Shown here: positions 22,918-30,172 of the stretch, piece after piece
How the letters are laid out: each line of letters starts with the position of its first letter
Position numbering within the stretch: position 1 is the stretch's first letter
Source: Thiotrichaceae bacterium
Lineage (GTDB): Bacteria > Pseudomonadota > Gammaproteobacteria > Thiotrichales > Thiotrichaceae
Assembly: GCA_027008885.1 (NCBI GenBank)
Contig: JALVDQ010000211.1
Span: 1 to 30,172, forward strand
Direction of reading: 5' to 3'
Length of the DNA stretch: 30,172 nt
Position numbers and translations under genes: made by a program
Notes under the pieces: generated by a model
What the model saw: only the letters and a program-made list of their open reading frames with translations
The model's database searches: none
Told to the model about the DNA's origin: nothing

Positions 22918-25900
22918 TTATCCCTCTCGCATCATTTCCAGCATTTGATCGGCACTCATTGAGCCACTCATATCCGAGCCTTCCAGCAAACTTTCAGCCA
23001 GATCACGTTTATGCTGATGTAATTTCACAATTTTTTGTTCTATGGTGTTTTCAGCCACCAGGCGATAAATGGTGACAGGTCGCGTTTGCCCAATGCGGTG
23101 AGCACGATCCGATGCCTGATTTTCAACCGCAGGGTTCCACCAGGGATCCATATGAATCACATAATCCGCTGCAGTCAGGTTCAGACCGGAGCCGCCCGCC
23201 TTGAGACTGATAAGAAAGAGTTCGCCCTCGCCATTCTGAAAGGCATCCACCCGTTTCTTGCGCTGGGAAGCAGGCGTACTGCCATCAAGATACTGGTATT
23301 TGATACCACGCTGATCCAGATACTCCCGAATAATTGACAAATATTTGACAAACTGGCTAAAGACCAGTGCTTTATGATTGTTTTCCAGCAACTCATCCAG
23401 TAATTCACCAAAGCGTTCCAGCTTGCTGCTACCAAGGGTACTATCATCCATAACCAGTTTGGGATGACAACTGGCTAAACGCAATTTGGTAATTGCCGCC
23501 AGTACTTTAAGATGATGACCACTTTGTTGTTCTCCACCCTCTTTTGCCAGCGACTCAAGTGCATTGCTACGAACCGCTTCATAGAGGGCGCGCTCTCCTT
23601 CAGTCAGTGGAATTTCAAGCGTGATTTCAGTTTTCGGCGGCAACTCATCCAGTACCTGTGTTTTGGTACGTCGCAAAATAAACGGCTGTATTAATTTTTT
23701 TAGATGTTGGCGCGCATCGGCATCATTATCTTTTTCAATTGGTGAAATGAAATGCTGCATAAACTGCTGTTGCGTTCCCAAAAGTCCCGGATTAAGAAAA
23801 CGGAAGATACTCCATAGCTCTCCCAAATGGTTTTCTATCGGTGTACCTGTTGTGACCAGTTTAAAATCAGCATTTAAACGGTGTGCTATTTTGGTACGCT
23901 TGGCGTTAATATTTTTTATTGCCTGCGCTTCATCCAGAACAATCGTTGCCCAGTGTTTTTCTATAAACTGCTCACCATCCTGCTGCAACAAGCCATAACT
24001 GGCAATAACAACATCAAAAGCACCGGCACTGTCGAGTAATTCCTGACGCTTTCCTTCACGGTAAAAATGTGGCTTGAGTGTTGGCGCAAATTTTCTGATT
24101 TCAGATTCCCAGTTATTACTGACCGAGGTTGGTGCAACAACAAGAGCCGCACCTTCACTGGCTCTTTCCAGTAATAACGCAAGTGTTTGAATGGTTTTAC
24201 CGAGACCCATGTCATCTGCCAGACAAGCCCCCACACCCCACTTCGCCAGACGACTCATCCAGCGGTAACCTTCTTCCTGATATTCCCTTAAATCAGTTTG
24301 CAAGGTTGATGGAACTTCGGGATTGTGTTCACCCAGTGACTGAATATTATGGACATGCTTCTTCCAGGCTTCATCAACCGTCAGTTCACCGACCATATCG
24401 GTAAAGTCTTCAAGTGCCAGGGATGCCAGACCACTTATTTTTGCGCCATCACCATCAAGTTCGGCATAACGATGAATAGAATCCAGCTTTTTGCGAAATT
24501 GATGCGTAAGCGACAGGTATTGCCCGTCATCCAGCTTCAGGAATCGTCCTTTGCTGTTAGCTGACAAGTCAAGCAGTTGGCGCAAAGATAAAACCAGACT
24601 GGGGTCGGTAGAAACACTTCCATCCAGTTGGAACCAGTCACCACTGCGGTTAATACTCAGACGCAGATTATTGGTATCAAAGCGTGACGCAATACGCATC
24701 ACCTCACCTTCTGGCCAGGCAATAATGACATTTGCATTTTCACCTTCTGCTTCGGCATGCAGTTGCTCTAATAATTCCAGACAGTCCTGTGGTTCATCCA
24801 GCAAATACTCATCATTAAACTCTTCTTCCTCACCCAGAATACTGCTGTGCTGAAGCAATGTATTGAGCAACTGTTTTTCTTTCTCCAGATCGCGCGTAGT
24901 TGAATAACGAACACCTTCATGTTCCACAGATAGTTTGGAGCGACCATGACCAGGTGAAAAATAAGCACCAAAATCACCAAACGGACGTACTCTTAAAGTA
25001 GCTCGCAAACCTTCTCCATAAGGAAGCAAATTGGCATGAATACGACTATCAGCTTCAACTTTTTCAGCATCAACAACGCCCTCAATATCAGACTGGATAT
25101 TGATCATGGGAGCCAGTGTGCTGAGTGTTTCACGCAAGTTCTTTTCTGCCTCACGCGGAATCACAATACCATTTGAAATGATCTCACTGAGGCGCATAAC
25201 CTGTTCACTTTTTTGGTAAATGCACAGTCGCGTTGGGGTTTCCTTATGAATCAGGTATTGGCTGTCCTCCTGTGAGTCGTCAAAAGGCGGATAAAAACTC
25301 ACTCGCAAGTTTTCGCCTTCCTCTGTTACCAATAATTCAAAATCACTTTGGGATAATTCAATCGGTGTATTTCGAGCGCCGTCCCAGTACAAATTGGGAT
25401 GCCCTACCAGCTTTGGCCAGGCGGCATTCAAATCCAGAACAAACTGTGGTCCACGATAAAAATAGGCATCATAATCAGGCTGCTCATAGATAGCAGAGAT
25501 CACCGCAAGATCCTGCTCACTTAATGGCGGTAATTCATGTTGTTCTTTCTTGAGGCGCTTTAAGGCAACATTGCGACCTTTTGTCCAGTTTCCCTGCTTG
25601 TTTTTCTTTTGCAGCTTGGGTGTGAGTTTATATTCACCATAGCGGTCAACCCCCAGTATCCATACAAGACGTTCCTCATTTTGACTCGCATCAGGTGAAC
25701 CTGAAGCGCTAACAAGCTGATTCATGGCATTCAGGGCGCGTTCCCATTCTGCCTGGGGGGCCACAAGATCAAACAGGGTTTTAGTATTCATTTGCTGATG
25801 TAATTCAGCAGCTTCTTTTTTATATTTTTCCCGCTCATCTTCTTCATCTGAAAACAGACCCAGAGCAAAAGCATATTCAGCCTGTAGCCATCCATAATTT

Positions 25901-27150
25901 CCACGGACTGCAATTTGATATTTGCTTTGCAGAATCTCAAGTACTCCATCTGAAAGTTTCTGCCCCAGCCAGAATTTTATCAAGGCATAGAAAATAACAC
26001 CAAATATACCTCTTTCGAGTTCTTTTAAAGGCAAATAACAATTAAAAACACCCGTTGTCAAGGTATTCGCATAAGCATTTAAAATTTCATATTCTGCACC
26101 GGCATCTACTTTTTTCAGCATTTTCTGAGCCAGAGCAAGATGTGCTTTCTCTCCTGTTGTCAGCAAGCCTAAAACAAAGAGTTTTTCCAGCTCTACATTA
26201 AAAACTACAAGCGTCCCTTTACGCTTATTATAGATAGAGCGATAGACTTCCAGCGCATTTTCATAAGCCTGAATGGCGCTTTCTTTATTGCCATGAATCA
26301 GTTGTCTTGCAGAGTTCGCAATATGCCACTGTATATGACGATTATCATAAATCACCTTATCCTTTAAAACCGTTTCCTGGGCGGTAATACCCGCTGGCAA
26401 TTCAGGAAATAATTCTGCATTACCAGAAAGCAAGCTATATCGGGCTTGAGGCTCAATCAAAAAGAACTGGAAACTCTGAAAATCAGGGATATTTTGCTGC
26501 CGTTGCAAAAGCAGATCCCAAAGCCGGGACTGCTCATGCATATTATCCAGAGCAAATCCTGCAAGCTCAATAAAGACCAGGCTAAACATTTGATCACTTA
26601 ATGCATCCAGCAAATCACTGTTAGCAGGTGAACCAAAGGTTGCAGGAAAAAAACCTGGATTAGTTAAGATAGACTCCCTGTATTGATAACGCTCATGCAA
26701 CAACTCAAGAATATGTGTGAGCTTCTCCACCTTGCCCTGAAACAGATAAATACGCGCATGTGACAAACCATGCTCAACACTCTGCCAAAGCACCCTGCCA
26801 AAAGATTCTGTCGCGGAAAAAGAAGCAAGAACCTGTTCGCTGTAGCTGGCAAACGTACCATCCTTTATTGATGAAAGCAGAATAATCTCAGCAACACCTG
26901 GCTCACAATAATATTTTCCCTGAGTTCCTTTCAAAAGCCCTTTATGAATTAAATCAACCAGAATGGGGCGTAAACTGTGCAAGGTAAAACTTTCACCATC
27001 TCTGGGATTAACAATCCCGACCCGCTGGGCACAACTGGCTAGCGGAGTAGCCGCAACCGGCGCATATATAAGGGCAATAAGTTGCAGCAATGATCGCTGT
27101 AATTTTGGTAGTTCATTGAAAGCATCAAGATAAAAACTGGACTGGCTCAT
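22918..27150 (-). CDS. Large SNF2-type DEAD/DEAH helicase-like ATPase
   Basis: The 1410-residue protein has its motor in the last 450 residues: motif I DDMGLGKT (979-986), Ia VVAPTSVSNNW, motif II DEAQ (1073-1076) followed by AIKN, motif III TTGTPIENHLGELW, then the HelicC half with ALVFSQF, YLDGSTP, LKAGGSGLNLTAADYVIHMD and motif VI DRAHRIGQ (1348-1355). This set is complete, so ATP-driven DNA translocation is likely. The N-terminal 970 residues are less familiar. Residues about 10-95 look like a winged helix (LLQLIALIYAPVAATPLA, LVDLIHKGLLKGTQGKYY), and 110-480 are helical, perhaps TPR-like. Bacterial SNF2 proteins act in transcription recycling, repair or defence; no partner methylase, nuclease or phospholipase lies nearby. 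It is followed by the Usp gene after 4 bp. Confidence 0.93.
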   Translation of the reverse strand: MSQSSFYLDAFNELPKLQRSLLQLIALIYAPVAATPLASCAQRVGIVNPRDGESFTLHSLRPILVDLIHKGLLKGTQGKYYCEPGVAEIILLSSIKDGTFASYSEQVLASFSATESFGRVLWQSVEHGLSHARIYLFQGKVEKLTHILELLHERYQYRESILTNPGFFPATFGSPANSDLLDALSDQMFSLVFIELAGFALDNMHEQSRLWDLLLQRQQNIPDFQSFQFFLIEPQARYSLLSGNAELFPELPAGITAQETVLKDKVIYDNRHIQWHIANSARQLIHGNKESAIQAYENALEVYRSIYNKRKGTLVVFNVELEKLFVLGLLTTGEKAHLALAQKMLKKVDAGAEYEILNAYANTLTTGVFNCYLPLKELERGIFGVIFYALIKFWLGQKLSDGVLEILQSKYQIAVRGNYGWLQAEYAFALGLFSDEEDEREKYKKEAAELHQQMNTKTLFDLVAPQAEWERALNAMNQLVSASGSPDASQNEERLVWILGVDRYGEYKLTPKLQKKNKQGNWTKGRNVALKRLKKEQHELPPLSEQDLAVISAIYEQPDYDAYFYRGPQFVLDLNAAWPKLVGHPNLYWDGARNTPIELSQSDFELLVTEEGENLRVSFYPPFDDSQEDSQYLIHKETPTRLCIYQKSEQVMRLSEIISNGIVIPREAEKNLRETLSTLAPMINIQSDIEGVVDAEKVEADSRIHANLLPYGEGLRATLRVRPFGDFGAYFSPGHGRSKLSVEHEGVRYSTTRDLEKEKQLLNTLLQHSSILGEEEEFNDEYLLDEPQDCLELLEQLHAEAEGENANVIIAWPEGEVMRIASRFDTNNLRLSINRSGDWFQLDGSVSTDPSLVLSLRQLLDLSANSKGRFLKLDDGQYLSLTHQFRKKLDSIHRYAELDGDGAKISGLASLALEDFTDMVGELTVDEAWKKHVHNIQSLGEHNPEVPSTLQTDLREYQEEGYRWMSRLAKWGVGACLADDMGLGKTIQTLALLLERASEGAALVVAPTSVSNNWESEIRKFAPTLKPHFYREGKRQELLDSAGAFDVVIASYGLLQQDGEQFIEKHWATIVLDEAQAIKNINAKRTKIAHRLNADFKLVTTGTPIENHLGELWSIFRFLNPGLLGTQQQFMQHFISPIEKDNDADARQHLKKLIQPFILRRTKTQVLDELPPKTEITLEIPLTEGERALYEAVRSNALESLAKEGGEQQSGHHLKVLAAITKLRLASCHPKLVMDDSTLGSSKLERFGELLDELLENNHKALVFSQFVKYLSIIREYLDQRGIKYQYLDGSTPASQRKKRVDAFQNGEGELFLISLKAGGSGLNLTAADYVIHMDPWWNPAVENQASDRAHRIGQTRPVTIYRLVAENTIEQKIVKLHQHKRDLAESLLEGSDMSGSMSADQMLEMMREG

Positions 27151-27258
27151 AAATTGTTAAGTATTTTTAATTATAGGCAACCGGACAAGTATAAAATGTT
27201 TTTCGGGTTACGTCTGCTTTTGTTGGATTTTTTTCGGATACTTTTATCATCAAGACAG

Positions 27259-27287
27259 TTGACAGTCATAGCAACAGGCTATATATT
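27259..27287 (+). promoter_or_regulatory. tRNA-Met promoter with GC-rich discriminator
   Basis: TTGACA (27259-27264), 17 bp, TATATT (27282-27287), followed by CCCGCCCCTC. The GC-rich discriminator is typical of stable-RNA promoters under stringent control. The tRNA begins 39 bp downstream. Confidence 0.75.
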
Positions 27288-27326
27288 CCCGCCCCTCAGA
27301 TTTAAGATAATTGATTGATTTTATCT

Positions 27327-27403
27327 GGCTACATAGCTCAGTTGGTTAGAGCACATCACTCATAATGATGGGGTCCCAGGTTCGAATCCCGGTGTAGCCA
27401 CCA
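27327..27403 (+). tRNA. tRNA-Met (anticodon CAT), elongator type
   Basis: The 77-nt gene has CCA encoded. Acceptor arms GGCTACA (27327-27333) and TGTAGCC (27393-27399) match. The D stem is GCTC/GAGC, the anticodon stem CATCA/TGATG encloses CTCATAA with CAT at 27361-27363, and the T loop is TTCGAAT between CCAGG and CCCGG. The fully paired GGCTACA acceptor end argues for the elongator rather than the initiator. A terminator follows 35 bp on. Its 3' end is the likely attachment site of the element carrying the two integrases. Confidence 0.93.
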
Positions 27404-27413
27404 TTTTTTAGTT

Positions 27414-27497
27414 CGTAGCAGTTCGCAGAACATCCCGAAACCCGCATTCCAGCGGGTTTTTTTGTGCCTTTTGATTCCGTAGCAGTTCGTACCAGTT
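27414..27497 (+). repeat. Short direct repeats next to the tRNA (possible integrase arm sites)
   Basis: CGTAGCAGTTCG occurs at 27414-27425 and 27478-27489, and CCAGTTCG at 27492-27499 overlaps a third related copy. The repeats flank the tRNA terminator and precede the integrase gene. Such spaced repeats beside an att site are typical of integrase arm sites; the role is inference. Confidence 0.45.
27439..27463 (+). terminator. Intrinsic terminator after tRNA-Met
   Basis: AACCCGC (27439-27445), a 6-nt loop, and GCGGGTT (27452-27458) leading into a T7 run to 27461. The hairpin is strong and well placed. Confidence 0.9.
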
Positions 27498-27529
27498 CGC
27501 GCCCATTCGCCTGAATTTATGGTACTTGT

Positions 27530-27565
27530 CATGGTATTTTTGCTATGTTTTTATCAGATACCATG
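27530..27565. promoter_or_regulatory. Inverted repeat before the first integrase gene
   Basis: CATGGTAT (27530-27537) and ATACCATG (27558-27565) are exact complements around a 20-nt T-rich centre, 28 bp upstream of the start codon. ATGGTAC also occurs just before it (27519-27525 approximately). This may be an operator for autoregulation or an excisionase/integrase site. Confidence 0.5.
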
Positions 27566-27593
27566 ATTTTTCACCCTTGGAAGGATTGCTGAT

Positions 27594-28865
27594 ATGAAGC
27601 GGATGTTAAACAACACAATGGCAAAAAATGCCAAACCTCAAGAGAATGGAAAACCAAAAAAATATACTGATGGCGGCGGGATGTATTTGTTAGTCACTAA
27701 AACAGGCAAATATTGGCGTTATAATTATATTTTCGCAGGAAAACAAAAAACCTATGCCATTGGCATCTATCCAGACATAAGCCTAAAAGAAGCCAGAAAT
27801 CTACATGATGAAGCAAGGGATTTGTTAGCGCGAGATATTGACCCCAGCGCATACAAGAAAATTCAAAAGCTTTCTTCTAATCGGTACTCCGACGGTAAAA
27901 ACAGTTTTGAAGCAGTTGCGCGTGAATGGTACTTAATCTGGAAAGCAGAAAATACCGAATATCATGCAAAACGTGTATTTTCCAGATTAAAGAAAGATGT
28001 TTTTCCGTGGCTGGGAGACCGACCTATAAAAGATATAGAACCACCTGAAATACTTGTAGTGCTTAACCGGGTAGTATCCCGTGGAGCAATAGAAACAGCT
28101 CACAGAATTATGCAGAGTATTGGACAGGTTTTTAGGTACGCAGTGGCGACGGGCAGGGCTGAAAGAAATCAAACGGCAGATTTAAAAGGCGCATTACCTT
28201 CTTACAGGACAAAACATTTCCCGGCTATTACAAACCCAAAAGAACTGGGGCATCTATTAAGGGTGATTGATGATTACCGCGGTTCTTTGGTGGTTCGCTG
28301 TGCTTTCAGGCTGTCCCCTCTGGTTATGCTTCGACCCAGTGAATTAGCGGGTGCTGAATGGTCAGAAATAGACTTTGAAAAAGAACTATGGACTATTCCC
28401 GCCAAGAGAATGAAAGCTTCTAAAGCGATAAAAGAGGAAAATATTTATTCCCACGTCATACCATTACCCAAGCAAGCAATAGAAATACTCAAGGAAATCT
28501 ACCCATTAACCGGGCGTTTTCAGCACGTTTTTACAGGTGCGCGAGATCGCAGAAAGCCCATGAACCCATCAAGTATTAATACCGCCTTGAAGCGTTTAGG
28601 TTTTCAGGATGTAATGAAAGCACACTCATTCCGTGCTACAGCATCATCCTTGTTAAATGAGATGGGTTTCAATCCCGATGCAATAGAAAGACAGCTTTCA
28701 CATAAAGACAAAAACCAAGTCAGATCAGCCTATAACCGCGCACAATACTTAGAAGAACGCCGGGAAATGTTGCAACACTGGGCGGACTATCTGGACAGGC
28801 TAAAAAATGGGGCTGAAATTATCCCGTTTGACAGGAAACCACCCAAGCACAACAATCTGGGCTAA
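27594..28865 (+). CDS. P4-type tyrosine recombinase (integrase)
   Basis: The 423-residue protein has the N-terminal arm-binding domain of P4-type integrases (about 20-110: KKYTDGGGMYLLVTKTGKYW, with YAIGIYPDISLKEAR), a core-binding domain (about 103-200) and the catalytic domain. The catalytic residues are R247 (LRPSELAGAEW), K274 in KRMKASK, H344 and R347 (HSFRA), H370 (LSHKD) and the nucleophile Y380 (AYNRAQYLEERR). All are present, so it is probably active. A start at the ATG at 27594 follows GGAAGGA by about 8 bp; the ATG at 27603 is a second choice. It lies 190 bp after tRNA-Met, the usual place for integrases of genomic islands that use the tRNA 3' end. Confidence 0.95.
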   Translation: MKRMLNNTMAKNAKPQENGKPKKYTDGGGMYLLVTKTGKYWRYNYIFAGKQKTYAIGIYPDISLKEARNLHDEARDLLARDIDPSAYKKIQKLSSNRYSDGKNSFEAVAREWYLIWKAENTEYHAKRVFSRLKKDVFPWLGDRPIKDIEPPEILVVLNRVVSRGAIETAHRIMQSIGQVFRYAVATGRAERNQTADLKGALPSYRTKHFPAITNPKELGHLLRVIDDYRGSLVVRCAFRLSPLVMLRPSELAGAEWSEIDFEKELWTIPAKRMKASKAIKEENIYSHVIPLPKQAIEILKEIYPLTGRFQHVFTGARDRRKPMNPSSINTALKRLGFQDVMKAHSFRATASSLLNEMGFNPDAIERQLSHKDKNQVRSAYNRAQYLEERREMLQHWADYLDRLKNGAEIIPFDRKPPKHNNLG

Positions 28866-28884
28866 TAAATCCACTGTTTGAATG

Positions 28885-28933
28885 GGTGTAGGGCGCACAA
28901 TCTCAATAAATAAGAGAGTGCTTTCCCTACGCC
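28885..28933 (+). other. Nested hairpin after the first integrase gene
   Basis: GTAGGG (28888-28893) pairs with CCCTAC (28925-28930), GCAC (28895-28898) with GTGC (28918-28921), and TCTC (28901-28904) with GAGA (28914-28917), around a 9-nt loop. Outer GG/CC pairs extend it. It begins 22 bp after the integrase stop and has no T run, so it is not a simple terminator. It could be a recombination-site-like or mRNA-stabilising structure. Confidence 0.6.
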
Positions 28934-29127
28934 TGAAAGCCGTCGGCAGACTCTGCGAAGCATTCCCCGCCATTAAATAAAAATACGCTTGCCCTGAATC
29001 CGGCATACATTAAACAAGTACCAATATGATCACCTTGCCAGACCCTTTTCATACTGGGTTTGCTACTGCAACAAACTTTCAGAATTGCAGATTATTAACC
29101 AGCCTCTCTTTCTTATATGTGACTCAC

Positions 29128-29152
29128 AGCGGGATTAATTACCCGCTTTTTT
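29128..29152 (+). terminator. Intrinsic terminator between the two integrases
   Basis: AGCGGG (29128-29133), loop ATTAATTA, CCCGCT (29142-29147), then a T6 run to 29152. TTTTTTGTGCCT at its end also occurs after the tRNA terminator (27456-27469). Confidence 0.8.
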
Positions 29153-29253
29153 GTGCCTGAAATTCACCAAAAACATGCCCAAAAATGCAGGGGGTATTTT
29201 TCAGGAATGAGGAAAAAGCCGATTTTCCGGAAAAGGGGTAATATTGGGGATGG

Positions 29254-29283
29254 TTGACTTTTATATCTATTCTTGGCTAGAAT
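29254..29283 (+). promoter_or_regulatory. Promoter of the second integrase gene
   Basis: TTGACT (29254-29259), 18 bp, TAGAAT (29278-29283). AAGGAG (29303-29308) lies 8 bases before the ATG at 29317. Confidence 0.55.
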
Positions 29284-29316
29284 GTTAATCAATAATAAAA
29301 ACAAGGAGTTAGACTC

Positions 29317-30172
29317 ATGCTAAATAATCAGTTTATTGCCACCTTAGAGCCTCAGGAAAAGCCCAAAAAATACTTTGATGGTCGGGGGATGTATTTATAC
29401 CTTCAGCCTTCAGGGGCTAAGTATTGGCGTTTAAAATATCGCTATGAAGGGCGCGAAAAAACCTATGCAATGGGGACTTATCCAAGGGTATCGCTGGATG
29501 AAGCCAGACAGAAAACCGACGAAGCAAAACAGCAACTGCTACAAGGCATTGATCCCAGCGAATTTAAACAGAACCAAGGCTTTGAAATCGTAGCGCGTGA
29601 ATGGTTTGAGAATGAAAAAGGCGGCTGGAAAAAACGTCATGCTGATGTGGTCATCAACTCATTAGAACGGGACGTTTTTCCCTATCTGGCAACACGCAAT
29701 ATCAGCGCAATAAGATCACCTGAACTATTAACCATTATTCGCAGGATAGAAAAGCGCGGTGCTTTACAGGTAGCAACCAAGGTACTGCAAAGAATCAGGT
29801 CAGTTTTTCGCTATGCTATCCAGACCGGCAGGGCAAAACATAACCCAGCCTCTGAATTAATCGGAGTGATCAAAACCAAAAAAGTAGAGCATCGCAAATC
29901 ATTACCACCTTCTGAACTACCCGCTTTTATTCAGGCAGTGAAAAACTATGAGGGCATGGCAAGCACCCGCAACGCTATTTTATTGATGCTCTTAACCTTT
30001 GTCAGAACCGATGAACTCAGGCAGGCAACATGGGAAGAAATCAATATTGATGATGCAGTGTGGCGCATATCAGCAGAAAGAACTAAGAAACAGCGCGCGC
30101 ACATCGTACCATTAAGCCATCAAGCCATTGAATTACTGCAAGCATTACCAAGCTATAAAAAAAGGCGCGGCT
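29317..30172 (+). CDS. Second P4-type tyrosine recombinase, cut by the window end
   Basis: The reading frame is open from the ATG at 29317 to the right edge (285 full codons). It has the same arm-binding domain as the upstream integrase (KPKKYFDGRGMYLYLQPSG, then KTYAMGTYPRVSLDEAR), a core-binding domain with WFENEKGGWKKRHADVV, and the start of the catalytic domain with VRTDELRQATWEEI, which holds the first catalytic Arg, and SAERTKKQRAHIVPLS, which holds the expected Lys. The remaining catalytic residues are beyond the window. It is clearly a homologue, not a copy, of the first integrase: motifs match while most surrounding residues differ. Two integrases in a row suggest stacked islands or a two-recombinase element. 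Confidence 0.93.
   Translation, partial: MLNNQFIATLEPQEKPKKYFDGRGMYLYLQPSGAKYWRLKYRYEGREKTYAMGTYPRVSLDEARQKTDEAKQQLLQGIDPSEFKQNQGFEIVAREWFENEKGGWKKRHADVVINSLERDVFPYLATRNISAIRSPELLTIIRRIEKRGALQVATKVLQRIRSVFRYAIQTGRAKHNPASELIGVIKTKKVEHRKSLPPSELPAFIQAVKNYEGMASTRNAILLMLLTFVRTDELRQATWEEINIDDAVWRISAERTKKQRAHIVPLSHQAIELLQALPSYKKRRG

Larger units (their letters stand above)
28866..29316. other. 451-bp gap between the two integrase genes
   Basis: No credible gene. It holds a long structured hairpin at 28885-28933, a terminator at 29128-29152 and a promoter at 29254-29283 for the second integrase. Confidence 0.6.

Noticed and set aside
22918..27150. SNF2 protein considered as part of a DISARM or other known defence operon
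   Set aside because: No methylase, phospholipase-D or DUF1998-type partner adjoins it; the only close neighbour is a Usp gene.

Overview
The window looks like chromosome of a moderately AT-rich gammaproteobacterium. The evidence is the cmk-rpsA-ihfB-lapB-pyrF block, a type IV pilus minor-pilin/PilY1 operon, CcoS (cbb3 oxidase assembly), Acs, and many small palindromic repeats. Two adjacent secreted Trp/Gly/Tyr/Asn-rich proteins resemble sulfur-globule envelope proteins by composition, so a sulfur-oxidising lifestyle is possible. That is inference, and I cannot name a genus.

Layout. 1-453: 5' part of a secreted prenyltransferase/squalene-cyclase-repeat protein (minus). 994-5950: core operon cmk, rpsA, ihfB, lapB, pyrF (all minus, so transcribed right to left). 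6102-7687: two exported low-complexity proteins (plus), the first behind a promoter with a striking AT-rich palindrome. 7911-8834: RlmI-like SAM methyltransferase. 8815-15004: pilV, pilW, pilX, pilY1, pilE (minus). 15267-17442: small helical protein, AI-2E family permease and YgjP-like metallopeptidase (minus, tightly packed). 17752-18651: LysR regulator. 19032-19310: an orphan, C-terminally extended ccoS. 19742-21685: acs. 22086-27150: tandem-Usp protein and a 1410-residue SNF2 helicase (minus, 4 bp apart). 27327-27403: tRNA-Met(CAT). 27594 to the right edge: two consecutive P4-type tyrosine recombinases, the second cut by the window end, marking the start of an integrated element at the tRNA.

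The spaces between genes are unusually repeat-rich. They hold five copies of a 29-30 bp core ending in GGGGGGATGGGT, two inverted copies of a ~137 bp element with long imperfect terminal inverted repeats, one ~182 bp element with CAGAG-type inverted repeats, and two REP-like palindrome families. At least one copy of the 30 bp core folds into a convincing bidirectional terminator.

I did not find a clear defence system, CRISPR array or biosynthetic cluster. The best candidates for something undescribed are the tandem W-x-M-P repeat protein with its neighbour, the cysteine-rich insertion in PilY1, the terminator-forming dispersed repeat, and the SNF2/Usp pair.
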